Shown here in pieces: positions 23,400-34,139 of a stretch of 64,000 nucleotides of DNA (positions are counted from its first letter, which is position 1; each line of letters begins with the position of its first letter). Origin of the DNA: Argyresthia goedartella (lineage: Eukaryota; Arthropoda; Insecta; Lepidoptera; Argyresthiidae). A program made the translations under genes and the position numbers. Location: contig OX463813.1 in assembly GCA_949825045.1 (NCBI GenBank), forward strand, positions 28,378,001 through 28,442,000. The letters run 5' to 3'. The notes beneath the pieces are model-generated. The model did no database searches. It saw nothing but the letters and a program-made list of their open reading frames with translations, and was not told the origin of the DNA.

Positions 23400-26204
23400 T
23401 AAAAGTAAGAATATTTTAAACGTGGTTCATCAAAATATACAGGGCATGTTAAGTAAAGAACTGGAAATTGAGTTATTCATGAACTGTAATAATATTGATA
23501 TTTTATGTTTAACAGAGCACTTTTTAAAGAGTTATCAGTTCATGTTCAACTTTAATAACCACCACGTTGCTAGTTCGTTCAACAGAAAAACAGCTGATCG
23601 CGGTGGCTCCTTAATACTTGTAAATAATAGTTTTAAATATAAGGAACGAGTTGACATAGTGAGCCTGTCTGTTGAGCGTACCATCGAAATAGCCTGTATT
23701 GAACTTGAACAACTTATTGTAATGAGCGTATACAGACCACCAGATTCATCCTTTGATTTATTCGAAAAGAAAATGGATGAAGTGTTGATTAAAATCAGCG
23801 ATAAAAACAAATTTTTTATAATTTGTGGTGATTTTAATGTTAATCTGTTAGAGGATAATAATATTTGTACTAGATTAAAATCTTTATTTTTATGTCACAA
23901 CATGAACTATCTATTTTTGGAGCCTACTAGAATTACTGCAACATCTGCTACCTGCATTGACAATATATTTACTAACATTACGCCCATTTTCAAATCGGTC
24001 ATCAATAAATTAACCTCAGATCACTCTGGTCAGATAGGTATATTCAATATTAAAATAAAAAAGGACCAAAAAGAGGATATTACATGTGTGCCCGTTAGTG
24101 ACACTCGGCTTGAACACTACAGGAATAATATTTTAGATAAACTATGGGAAATACCATACAGTGACGATCCAAATTTGTTGTACAACTCAGTATTTAGCCT
24201 TGTCAAAAATGAATATGATACGGTATTTAAATCAAAAACTATAAAAGTTGGACGACAGTTGGAATTCATACGACAGTTGGAATTCATAGGAGCAGACGAA
24301 GATTATATGAACTCTATGAAGAGAAATCATATAACAAAAATACGGCCTTTCTAGATTATGTTCGTAGTTATTCAAAAATGTTTAAACGCGTTTGTGCCGT
24401 AGCTAAATCTAATTTCATTAAAAACAAAATTGAATCTAGTAGCAATGTAATGAAAACGACTTGGCAAATTATAAACAGAGAGACTGGAAAGGCCAAAGCT
24501 ACACATAATAACTTCAAGTTTAAGATAGATAATCAATTGCTAAGTACAGACCTAGAAGTAGCAAAAGCTTTCGAAAATTTCTTTACGGACATTCCAGTTT
24601 CAACAAGCTGCTGAATCTATACTTAAACAAAACTTTGAGGAATGTAAAACAGATTTTAAATTTAGGCACGTAAATAATGAAGACATTGTAAAAGCGTTTA
24701 AATCCCTGGAAATGAAAAAGACAGCTGACGCCCATGGTCTATCAGTAAAAATTATTAGTTCCATTGTAGATTGTATTGCACCTCACCTTTGTTGTATATT
24801 TAATCAATGTATAGATAATGGTGTGTTTCCTGACTTGATGAAACTAAGTAAAGTTATACCTTTATTCAAAGCTGGTAGTACATCAGACCCCACCAATTTT
24901 AGACCCATATCGATACTACCAACTCTTAGCAAAATATTTGAAAAACTCATACTTAATCAATTGCAAAGTCATTTTTATCTCAATAATTCATATTGCTCAG
25001 TTTGGTTTCACAAAGGATCGTTCAACAGCCGATGCTGGTGTTGAACTAATCGACAATATTTTTGATACCTGGGAAGACGCAATGGATGCAATAGGTGTCT
25101 TCTGCGATCTATCCAAGGCTTTTGATTGCGTCCATCATGACACTCTTGTCAGGAAGTTACGCCATTATGGTGTAAAAGATCAGGCACTTGGCCTTCTAGA
25201 GTCATATCTAACAGATAGGGTTCAGATGGTCGATGTTAATGGGAAAAGATCACCTGGGTCTTCAATAAGTATGGGCGTACCGCAAGGTTCAATTCTTGGT
25301 CCTTTCTTGTTTTTAGTATATATTAATGATTTACCTTACCTTGTTAAAGCAAAACATGGGTTAGTATTGTTTGCCGATGATACTTCTTTGATATTTAAAG
25401 TTAAAAGACAGCAATCAAATTATGACGAGGTAAACAATGCTATCTCTAGTATAGTGAACTGGTTTACTGTTAACAATTTATTACTTAATGAAAAGAAAAC
25501 TAAATGTATTAAATTCGTGTTACCCAATGTGAACCCGGTAACTACAGACATATTTATAAAAGGACAGAGATTGGACCTTGTGCAGTCGACTGTCTTTTTG
25601 GGCATTACTTTAGACGCCAAACTACAATGGGATCCTCATATAAATAAATTGTCGAACAGACTGCGTTCGGCAGCATTCGCAGTTAAAAAAATTAGAGCTC
25701 TTACCGACGTAGACACCGCTAGACTAGTCTACTTTAGTTACTTTCATAGTCTAATGACCTATGGTATTTTATTGTGGGGTCACGCTGCGAATGCTAATAT
25801 AATATTTATTCTGCAGAAACGGGCTGTTCGTGCAATTTATAGATTAGGGCCTAGAGTGTCACTGAGGGAAAAGTTTAAAGAAATCAATATTCTGACATTT
25901 GTGTCTCAATATATCTATGACAATCTTGTGTATGTAAAAAGAAATATAACTAATTTTCAGAAGTACAGTGATATACACAATTTTAATACTAGAAATAAAG
26001 ACAAGTTGGTTGCTTATGTAAGCCGACTACATAAAATTAGTAATTCTTTTTAAGGCAATTGTATACGCTATTGCAATAAGGTCCCTACTGATATTAAAAA
26101 CTTACCTTTAGACAAGTTAAAAATAATAATAAAACAGAAATTGTATAAAAAAGGTTACTATAGGATATCTGATTACTTAGAGAACAGATGTCCATGGGAA
26201 TAGA
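23400..26204 (+). pseudogene. LINE ORF2: AP-endonuclease and reverse transcriptase, broken
   Basis: The endonuclease half starts near NVVHQNIQGMLSKE, has LTEHFLKSY, YRPPDSSF, ICGDFNVNLLED and SDHSGQ (about 23410-24030). A tandem 18-bp duplication (about 24251-24286) and a frame break follow. The linker has KTTWQIINRETGK. Reverse transcriptase motifs include FRPISILPTLSKIFE, CDLSKAFDCVHHD, GVPQGSILGPFLF and catalytic LFADDTSL (about 25365). Frame changes occur near 24355, 24600, 25005 and 26053; the C-terminus ends in ENRCPWE before TAG near 26202. Inactive. Confidence 0.88.
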
Positions 26205-26594
26205 TTGTTTGAGTAACAGGCTGTTTCGATATATAATTAGCATTCATTTTGTAATTTGACAATATTTTATTTAAAAAAGGAAACGCAAAAGATGCGACGA
26301 CTATGGAGTTTCTTCGGTGAGCTCTTCTCCACAGATTCCGCCATTGTGTTAGTGAACTCACCCAAAAAAATGTAATGACGGATCTAAGTGATGTAACAAC
26401 ATCCTATGGAAATAAATGATTTTTGATTTTGATTTTGATTTTGACTGGTCGAAGGTGGCATGACACTCACGTATACGATGCATCGTAGTCTGGACCAAAC
26501 AAAAACGTAAATTCTCGTAAACTCAGCTCGAGATACAAGAAATAATAAAATTATATACATAATTATGTAAGTTAAAAGTTTAAATAAAGTGTAC

Positions 26595-26817
26595 CTGTAC
26601 TCCATCGGCCTAACTTGCATGTACTGGCAGTGGTCGCCTGGCCGCTCGCACGCGAACTGCTCAGCGGAGTCCGGGCGCAGCGAGTCGTACTTGTCTCCCG
26701 CACCATACTTGTCTGCCGCACTACACGGGATGAGCGGTCGCGTGCTGTAGTCGCTTGACTTGAGCGAGCTGTTGTCGCTCAACTTGCCATCGAGCGGAAT
26801 TATGTCCGGGTTCTTGT
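26595..26817 (-). CDS. Sidestep-like cytoplasmic exon with DKNPDIIP motif
   Basis: The 223-nt exon has acceptor ttgtcctcag and donor gtacac. It enters in phase 1 and leaves in phase 2. It starts with DKNPDIIPLDGKLSDNSSLK, where DKNPDIIP is a hallmark of Sidestep-family tails, followed by SSDYSTRPLIP and two DKY segments. The tail is acidic and serine-rich. This exon is among the strongest evidence for the family assignment. Confidence 0.88.
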
Positions 26818-27059
26818 CTGAGGACAACAGCTACTTATTGCCATCTGTTTCATTGTTCCTGCGAGACTGAGCCGTGCTCGATGAAATAAAAGGTTAAAAA
26901 GTAGAAACAGATGCGATGCGACCGATCGGGGATCCAACCCGAGGCAGACAGAGAAGGAACTCTCTCTCGGAAGTTTTGACCTCGTGGTTGAGGCAAGCAG
27001 ATCTTGTCATTGGTTTTGGACTTTATTATCAAGCCACAAGGTTAAAAATATGACGGCAA

Positions 27060-27400
27060 ATATATATGTATATGCCAGCGTAAGATTGTCAAAACCATTG
27101 GTTTATAATCTAATGTTTTTTTCTCGTTGGTTTACAAACTATCGATAAATTGTAAACTGTACCGTACTGCTTCCGATATGACGCGTTAGTTTGTAATAAA
27201 ACCGTTAAATTGTGAACTGGTTTAAACTTGAATTGCAAAGGAAATACCAGGGAAAACACTACGGTAGCTTAGGCGAAGACTATAGAGCGCAGTGAAGCCC
27301 CTGAATTGTCTTCGTGTTAGGTTGACATGTAAGTTATTCTAAACCCTCTTGGTCTAGTTTAGAATTTGTCGATAGTTTACAGACTAACTGAGTCTGAGTC
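27060..27400 (+). repeat. Dispersed repeat, homologous (inverted) to 53870-54060
   Basis: The shared core includes ctggtttaaacttgaattg, aaataccagggaaaacact and cggtagcttaggcgaaga. The other copy is on the opposite strand. It is likely a non-autonomous DNA element; no terminal repeats were defined. Confidence 0.55.
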
Positions 27401-27469
27401 CAAACTACTTTCCTATGTAGGTGGTGGGTGTGGACACGTCTGAAAGGGGATTTAATCAAAGGGGAACAA

Positions 27470-27630
27470 TAAAACAAGCGAATGGAAAACTAATTGAACC
27501 GAATAGACAATGAACAGTGGAATTATCTGAAATCAGCAAAAAAAAAAATACTGATTAATGCGAAAAATAATTGCGCGAAAAAAATATTAACTGGTTTAGC
27601 CAACGCTTATTGGCCAAATAAGGACTGACT
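27470..27630 (+). repeat. Dispersed repeat shared with 61800-61990 and 63410-63520
   Basis: The three places share aatactga(at)t, ttgcgcgaaaaa and ggtttagccaacgcttattg; the copy at 63410 is inverted. A small non-coding element is likely. Confidence 0.5.
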
Positions 27631-27997
27631 GGTGTCTGGTCGAAGTGGTGGGTCAATGTAAGTGAAGGATAAAGGGGGTGAGCGAAGCGAAGCCGTCTTT
27701 ATCCTTCGTGTTAGGTTACACATGTGACAACAACAACATCCAACGTTCGTTTTGTTTTTCTATCTTATTCGAATTAAAATTTTCAAGTTGCTGTGTTCCA
27801 GATTTCTAGTCGCGCAATTCAGTAATTTTTCAAAAACAAAACCAGTATTTCTAGTCGCGCTTAGTTTGTCACGCAATTAATTAATTTTTTCAGGCAAAAT
27901 CAGTCTCTTTGACAATAAAAAACTGGATGTATGGTCAGACGTTTAAATACTACCCTTAGTGAAATGGCTGATGAAAGCGAAATATACAGACTCTCAC

Positions 27998-28087
27998 CTA
28001 AACTGTCGACACCCTGAGACTCCTTGGTGCCCGTGAGCGGAACATTCGAGGTTTCATCCTGTCGCCGCTTGTCCTTCTCACTCTTAT
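27998..28087 (-). CDS. Sidestep-like juxtamembrane cytoplasmic exon
   Basis: The 90-nt exon has acceptor ttgtttcag and donor gtgaga, phase 1 at both ends. The peptide is highly charged, KSEKDKRRQDETSNVPLTGT, and directly follows the transmembrane exon, as expected for the inner membrane side. Confidence 0.82.
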   Translation of the reverse strand: MRVRRTSGDRMKPRMFRSRAPRSLRVSTV

Positions 28088-28303
28088 CTGAAACAACCAC
28101 GAGAGTGACAGGGATGTGACAGAAGCTGTAAGGATATTCTCCTGTTAGCGATTGCCAGCAAGCTTTCAAAAAGTCATCATTGAGTTACACCGCTCTGGTC
28201 AAGTCTAAGGTGGATTATGTAAGGAAACCATTCATTGCTTCCGACCTACAACTAAAATACTATATCTCGTGGGAAGCAGAAACAAACCTCAAACCTGTAT
28301 TTT

Positions 28304-28565
28304 GTGTCAAAGTCAAAGTCAAAGAACTTTATTACTGTAGATATTTACATATACTTAGCAAACGTAATTTTTTGCCTCTTCTCTACATTAAACCACTGTG
28401 GGAGAAGAAGGGCGTAGAAACTCCCACAGATTGATTTTTAGATCTCTTACAAATATGAAAAATTTAATTTAATAAGCAGGAATAAATAGTTACAAAATTA
28501 TTAACAGCAAGGTCTGTGTTGAGCTAGATTAACCCCATACAGTCCTGTCATTTAAGTAATCTCGA
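28304..28565 (-). mobile_element. LINE 3' UTR fragment with hexamer tail, antisense
   Basis: A GTCAAA run (the reversed TTTGAC tail) is followed by the family 3' UTR, with the agaagaagggcgtagaa segment, and ends soon after the last coding bases. It is a short 5'-truncated insertion between two sidestep exons. Confidence 0.85.
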
Positions 28566-28841
28566 CCATTACTGGGTCAAAAACATGTGTAGGTATCGTG
28601 ACGTTAACGCTAACTAGACTCTGGCATACGAAAGCTGAGAACGAGCGCCAAAATTTAAAATGAAACTCAGCATGGCAACCCCATATTTACGATCTGACGA
28701 GTGTGGCGTACGGACACTTGTCTGAGCCGAGCGCATAGAAATATTTGAACGTCTCGGCTTTTTTGCTCGAGTCTTTCATCGTCAACAGCGGCGTCAGAAA
28801 TATACAAAATAAGTATCTATATATCAACAAAGATAACTTAC

Positions 28842-28970
28842 TATTGTTGTGTTTGCAGTGGCGGCAACAGAACACTGCCGCGGACATGGAGGTGATGAGC
28901 AGCACTATACCCACAGCCGCCACCACCACCAGGAGGACAACTGACAGCTCCACTCGCACCGGGACTAGCG
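28842..28970 (-). CDS. Sidestep-like transmembrane exon
   Basis: The 129-nt exon has acceptor ctttctccag and donor gtaagt, phase 1 at both ends. It encodes LVPVRVELSVVLLVVVAAVG and continues as a hydrophobic run of about 25 residues, then CCRHCKHNN. One membrane span with a basic, cysteine-containing inner border fits a type I receptor. VPVRVEL before the span is common in the family as I recall. Confidence 0.88.
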
Positions 28971-29009
28971 CTGGAGAAAGATGACGATTCAATTATACGC
29001 GATTCTTCT

Positions 29010-29416
29010 TAGGGTTCCGTACCCAAAATGTAAAAACTGGACCCTATTACTAAGACTCCGCTGTCCGTCTGTCTGTCCGTCTGTCACCAGGCTGTATCTC
29101 ATGAACCTTGATAGTGAGACAGTTGAAATTTTCACAGATGATGTATTTCCACAGAACATTTATTAAATGTTCTGTGTGTATTTCTGTTGCCGCTATAACA
29201 ACAAATACTAAAAAACAGAATAAAATAAATATTTAAGGGGGCTCCCATACGACAATTCTTTCAACATCTCATACAAACTTATGAACAAGTAGCCGCACCA
29301 ATAACTTTGTAAAGAACATTTTGTTACGTAAAATCCAAACTTTTCACTCCACACCATCCCTACCATTGTACGGTGGTACGGAACCCGAGTTGGACTCGCA
29401 CTTGACCGTTTTTTTA
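29010..29416 (+). repeat. Dispersed repeat with agggttccgtac ends
   Basis: It opens agggttccgtacccaaaat, has a gtccgtctgtctgtc stretch, the core aggctgtatctcatgaacc, and closes with ggtacggaaccc and ggactcgcacttgaccgt. A 27-bp palindrome (29150-29176) is inserted in the middle compared with 62948-63366. Common in Lepidoptera from memory; class uncertain. Confidence 0.7.
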
Positions 29417-30059
29417 ATGTATAAAGCAGTCTGACAAAAATTTGCTAACGGCAAATGGAAAAAGGGCCAATGTCACGTGTTTTGGTGAATTGACCAAGCG
29501 AGCGTACGGCTCTGTTCCAGGATTGGGCAAAAATGCTTTCGTATTTCCGGATGTTTTCCTCTAAAGGGTGCATTTCTCAACGGATTCTCGTGATTTTTTT
29601 GTGAGCAGGTTCGGTAATTAAATACATAGGTCGGGACATATGTTTTGTCACATACCTTAAACTTCGAAGTTAGAACTCGAACCAAAAAAAAATATGAGCA
29701 TCCGGAATGCGAATATACATATTAAGAACTGAATTTTCAAAAATGGAGTGGACGCGAAAAGACGATAGGTAGGCCTCATTTTTCATTCCTTCCTTCCTTC
29801 ATTCCCTCATTTTTCTCAGAAATATATATTTTTTTAATTTTATTTTGAAAATTAGATGACCTTGATATAGAAAGGGAGCGAAGGGTGTTGACCCGCAGAT
29901 TTGCGTGTTGTGGGAGGGCTGTCAAGGTGACTTTATTTAAGGCTTTTACACGTGTGCTCTGTGGGTCAGATACAAGCAGAAGTCGACGACGCCCTTCGCG
30001 TATAACAATGGTTTCAGGATGTTGTTGGAGCTGCCGCGTTCTTGCAGTGTATCGGGATG

Positions 30060-30415
30060 TTTGCTGAGGAGCGTGCGTCAGACGTTTACGCCATGCTAAG
30101 AGCGAGAACAGCATCCCTGATATACCGTGTGCGCGGCAGCGTCAACACCATCCTGTCCATTATTTCTGATAGGGTGGACTGTCCGGTGCCATTGGGAAAC
30201 AATTCACTTTAATTCAAATACGAGAGAAAGAAGCCGTTGCACTGGGGTCGGATAGTCTGCCTTATCCGTCCACTTATTTATTTGTGATGTATTGTTATGG
30301 TGTGATGTCTAATGTTTTAAAAGTAAATATTTTCTATGAGTATTTTATTTATGTGTTCTATGCCTATGGATCCTATTGTTATCCGAAATAAACGTTATTG
30401 AACTGAATTTAATTG
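30060..30415 (+). mobile_element. Decayed LINE 3' end
   Basis: The region 30128-30290 matches 47915-48060 (shared ggtgcactggggt and gatagtctgccttat). A reading resembling SLIYRVRGSVNTILSIISD precedes a long 3' UTR ending in aataaacgttattgaactg. No complete domain. Confidence 0.5.
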
Positions 30416-30989
30416 AATAGACCATTATAAGAAAGTGACTTAAATATTTTTGGAATTTATTCACTGCGTCTATTTATAAAACAAAGCTAAAAGTTTACCC
30501 GCCAAAAGTAAACGTCACGTCACTAAGAGACGTATTAGGATCAGTTTCTTTGCCTACCACAAAAAAAAGTGGTAGTCAAGTCAACCAAAGAGTGCCAAGT
30601 ATATGAGTAAAGTCAACTGTCAAACAAACATCACGTCACTTACGTCAGTACTAACCTGACTAAAATTAAACTATTGATTATTATCGTGATATGATTTAAA
30701 AAAAAAATATTGTTTTTCATAATGGGAAGCAAAGAGTGTTTCGTCCCATAATGTTCAAACAGGAGTGATAACCCGGATTTATTATTCGTACCAATTCTAT
30801 AACGTCTGCAAGAAGAATAGTGTCGTCAAGTGAACGCAGAATATTTCAAGAATTATTCGCAGTTTTGTTTAGGCTACTTGGATCAAATTGTTTGTGGGCT
30901 GATAAATTTGCAGGATTTTAAAATAAAAATACATGATGTAATTTTAAATATACATTACTGACGCTAGTGTTGGTTTTTAATAAAGTCTC

Positions 30990-31975
30990 TGCTTCATATG
31001 GAGATGAATTTAGAGGCTCTGTTGTGAGTTAGGGTACATTGGTGAAGAATGTTTCGAAAGCTCGAGTAACCTCAGAGTTGGATTTAACAACATCATCATC
31101 TATCTTTAGGCAGAAATAATTGTCCCTTGGTATAACTTTGCCAGTTTCACGGTTTATTATTAGCCAAACTGTTTTCTTTCTGTTATTTGAATTTTGTATT
31201 TTATGTCAATATGTAAAGTTTTTGCAGTTCTGCAAACCAACTTGAAAGTTTTGGAGTATTTTTAACATAGTCATGAAATTGTCTTTCAAAGTTATAGGTT
31301 TGTTCATAAAGGTCATACAAGATAACTTTACTTTTACGAACTCCTAACGTTGCCCAGTTATTAAATTTAGAGTTACCGTTGTAGTTGTTTACAACACACT
31401 GACTTTCTTTAATCTTAAAACTTTATTGAATTCTGTTTGAATAATTTTGAAGAAGTCTGAGTAGATTTTGTTTGTTCATTAAAATCCGGTACCAGCAAAA
31501 TATCTAAGTTTTTCGTATACGTCTCTAATCTATGGGTTGTAATAGGCCTATAAAATGATGGATCAGTTTTATTTTTACTAGCGTTTGGGAAGGAGACTGT
31601 TTGACTGCTGTGATCGGAGGGTAAGCAGTTAATTACATTTTAACTTGTGAATGCACAGTCACAAAAAACGTTATCTAAGCAAGTTTGGCTGTTACCAGTA
31701 ATTCTAGTCGGCTCTAGAAATACATGGCGCACATGCACAGCAAACATGGTGATTTTGTTGCTTATAAGTTCCGGCACGTGGTTTATGTACAAGATGAATG
31801 ATACTGAACCCAGCACGGTAACCTGTGGCACCCCTATATGTATTTCAGTATTACTAGATTCAATACTATTTAATGCTTTTGAACGATTATCTATGTGTGG
31901 CAATATTACCCTTTGAATATGATTGCCCAAGTACGACTTCAACCAGACCAGCACACACACCCCCATAGCGTACAA
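30990..31975 (-). mobile_element. Scrambled LINE fragment (RT piece ahead of endonuclease piece)
   Basis: On the minus strand 31975-31750 encodes a reverse-transcriptase stretch (WLKSYLGNHIQRV, HIGVPQVTVLG, ILYINHVPEL) that stops where FADD would come. It runs straight into an endonuclease end (HVFLEPTRITGNSQTCLDN, about 31730-31670). The inter-domain linker follows to about 31000 in broken frames. Normal order is endonuclease before reverse transcriptase, so the copy is rearranged. Confidence 0.7.
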
Positions 31976-32120
31976 GAATACAATTAAGATAGATAGATAC
32001 TTTTAGACTTTAAACCATCAATAAGGCCGACAAGACTCTGAGCATTCCCCTTTTTTTTCCCTTTAATAGTTTTGTTTGCTATGCTCCAACTGGTATTTAT
32101 TTTGTTGTTTGAAGATAGAA

Positions 32121-32391
32121 TAAGACCCCTCTTGTTGATCGCGCGTACCGCTACTGTTAATAGTTAGCTCAGTACCTGTTTTTCTCTCCGGGTAATTGAG
32201 CAGACTGTTGCTCAGTGTGAAGGGGTTGCTCGCTCCCTTCCTTTTGACCACGCGCATCGCTAACGTGAGCCCGAATGTACTTGTTAGATGAGTACCTGTA
32301 TGTCTCTCTGGGTACTTGAGCAGACTGCTGCTCATTGTGAAGGGGTTGCTCGCCCCCTTCTTATTGATCGCCCGCACCGCTAATGTGAGCG
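32121..32391 (-). repeat. Tandem copies of the FN3 exon 3' half, 120-bp period
   Basis: The last part of the FN3 exon with its splice donor is repeated exactly 120 bp downstream (32292 and 32172 start the shared gtacctg). A third partial copy, with about 10 bp missing, ends near 32121. Copy 2 stays open in the exon frame. Confidence 0.85.
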
Positions 32392-32479
32392 CACCGCTCG
32401 CCGATACCCCCGACACCACGAACTCCGCACTCTCGCTTGAGACGTTCGTGAGGAGCTGCCCGGTGCTCGCGTCATACAA
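32296..32479 (-). CDS. Sidestep-like FN3 exon, second half
   Basis: The 184-nt exon has acceptor tttctcttcag and donor gtactc, phase 0 to 1. The peptide opens LYDASTGQLLTNVSSESAEF and ends with LTLAVRAINKKGASNPF and a serine-rich linker, the usual end of a fibronectin type III domain in this family. The donor gtactc is weaker than others in the gene. If it is skipped the frame stays open through the duplicated copy to a second identical donor at 32175, which would add 40 residues. Confidence 0.87.
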
Positions 32480-32984
32480 CTGAAGAGAAACTGATATACA
32501 GCTAGGAAAATATGGCTTTGAATGAAATTAGATTTTTGGCTTCTGAGAGAAATTCTGAAGTGGAATGACTTGACTTTTGTTCAAAGTAGTACGGAGGAAG
32601 CTTTTAATACAAGGAGTTAAAAGCTTTCTCCGTAGTTGAGAATCTCATTTTCTTTTCACTTGATATGCTAACTGCCAAAATAAACGTAAGTTATCAAGAA
32701 GTTAGCATTCATACGGCCGATTTCACAAGATGATACTTAAGTGAAATACATCTTAAATCGCATGCAGATCAAATGTAGTTACTGGCTAAACGTGGGCACA
32801 GCTGTGCCTCTGTTACCGCGTACTGGAAAAGACGCTGTACCTATTAGTTTTATTATTACAGCTGTACAAGGTGATATCATTTTATTATCTTTGGCCCGGA
32901 AATACAACAGACAACTCAAAGTTTGACAGACACATAGCCATGGTGTCTCTGTCCCGCGCTCAAGAAATGAAATCGCCAGTTATG

Positions 32985-33082
32985 TGTCACCTGTCAAAAT
33001 CAGTGACACCTGCCAATATTTGTGAAACCTGTCAATATTAGTGACACCTGTCAAAATTAGTGACATCTGTAAAAAATCATAA
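32985..33082. repeat. Minisatellite, five 19-bp units
   Basis: Units of tgacacctgtcaaaattag type, with a few substitutions. The unit is related to the degenerate array at 18141-18480. Confidence 0.75.
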
Positions 33083-33460
33083 AATAAATTGAGTGCAGCT
33101 ATGCCACAGTCAAATTTGGGTCAACAGGGTAGCCCCCTGATGACTTCACCGCAGCTATGAAAAAAAAATATAGACATCAAGCGCCTTTAAGTATAGGCAT
33201 GAGAAACATACGGGTTGAGAATAAATATGCATAGAATATACCTGCCTGGCAAAAAGTACCCGTGGAAATTAAACGTGTAGAAAATGTAACTACTGGTAAC
33301 ATAACGGTATAAACGCAAATGGAAACAAAAATAATGTGAATAGATTATTTTGGAAATGTTATCTATACGGTCTTTGAATGAGAAAACACAACAAAACAAA
33401 CATAGCGTCACACCTTGTTCCATACGGGGTGGCAGGGGCACAGTTGTGTGGTACAGTTAC

Positions 33461-33573
33461 CTCCAGTACAAAAGTCTGCCGGATCCCTCCGTCGTGCCCC
33501 GGCGTGCAGTTCAGCGTCAGGGAGTCGTAAGTGACGTTCGTGACCTCGCACGCCTTCACCGGAGACGGCTTAT
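33461..33573 (-). CDS. Sidestep-like FN3 exon, first half
   Basis: The 113-nt exon has acceptor tggtgttatag and donor gtaact, phase 1 to 0. It encodes KPSPVKACEVTNVTYDSL and then TPGHDGGIRQTFVLE. The G-x-DGG-x-x-Q-x-F-x-LE pattern is typical of the first FN3 strands in Sidestep proteins. Confidence 0.88.
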
Positions 33574-33923
33574 CTATAACACCAAAACTCTTTGGGTAAT
33601 TTTAAAGTGCCTGTAGTAGTGTTACTAACACTACTACTAACACTACCCAAACCACATGAGCTCAAAATCTGAAACTTCGTAACTTGAGAGCTAACTTGAA
33701 CACAAAATTCCCTGGAAACTACTGCCAAATTCACAGACCCTCAAACTTTGTGGAGAGACATCTGTTAATATTAGAGATCTGGTGCTCAAAACCCTTAAAT
33801 GCCCTCTGCATTTGCCATGTGGCATATCAAAAGCAGATGTATCACATGACGGTATTTAGCTCTTCAACTTTCTATTTATAATATTGAAATAGTCACAATA
33901 TACGTCCGATCACCCGTTTTGTT

Positions 33924-33937
33924 CAGCGTGGGTCCCA
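33924..33937. repeat. Target-site duplication of the RTE-like LINE
   Basis: cagcgtgggtccca, identical to 38819-38832 at the other end of the element. Perfect identity over 14 bp supports a recent target-primed insertion. Confidence 0.88.
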
Positions 33938-34139
33938 TATTATTTTTATTTTATTTTTTTTGTTGGAGGGGAAAAAAATGAAATTACCCATGCCCAGGAG
34001 TCAGACCTCCCTGCTATATCCGGGTCCCACATATTGAGCTCGTATGGTATACGGACTAAAAACAACCCCTTTGTGTTAACAGTTGTCTTAATAATAAGCC
34101 TTTTATTCTGAGTATAAAAAATTAAAATAGCATTGTTGT

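Larger units (their letters stand above)
21700..26444 (+). mobile_element. Near-full-length two-ORF LINE (Jockey/CR1-like), decayed
   Basis: A coiled-coil ORF1 (21718-23171) is followed by an endonuclease plus reverse-transcriptase ORF2 (about 23400-26204), then a 3' UTR and a TTTTGA microsatellite tail at 26416-26444. Both ORFs carry stops and frameshifts. It is related to the shorter fragments at 6174, 17298 and 19525 through the reverse-transcriptase C-terminus. It sits in a sidestep intron, opposite in direction to the gene. The 5' boundary is approximate. Confidence 0.88.

Noticed and set aside
32985..33082. CRISPR-like array
   Set aside because: Units are 19 bp in direct tandem without unique spacers; a minisatellite in a eukaryotic intron.
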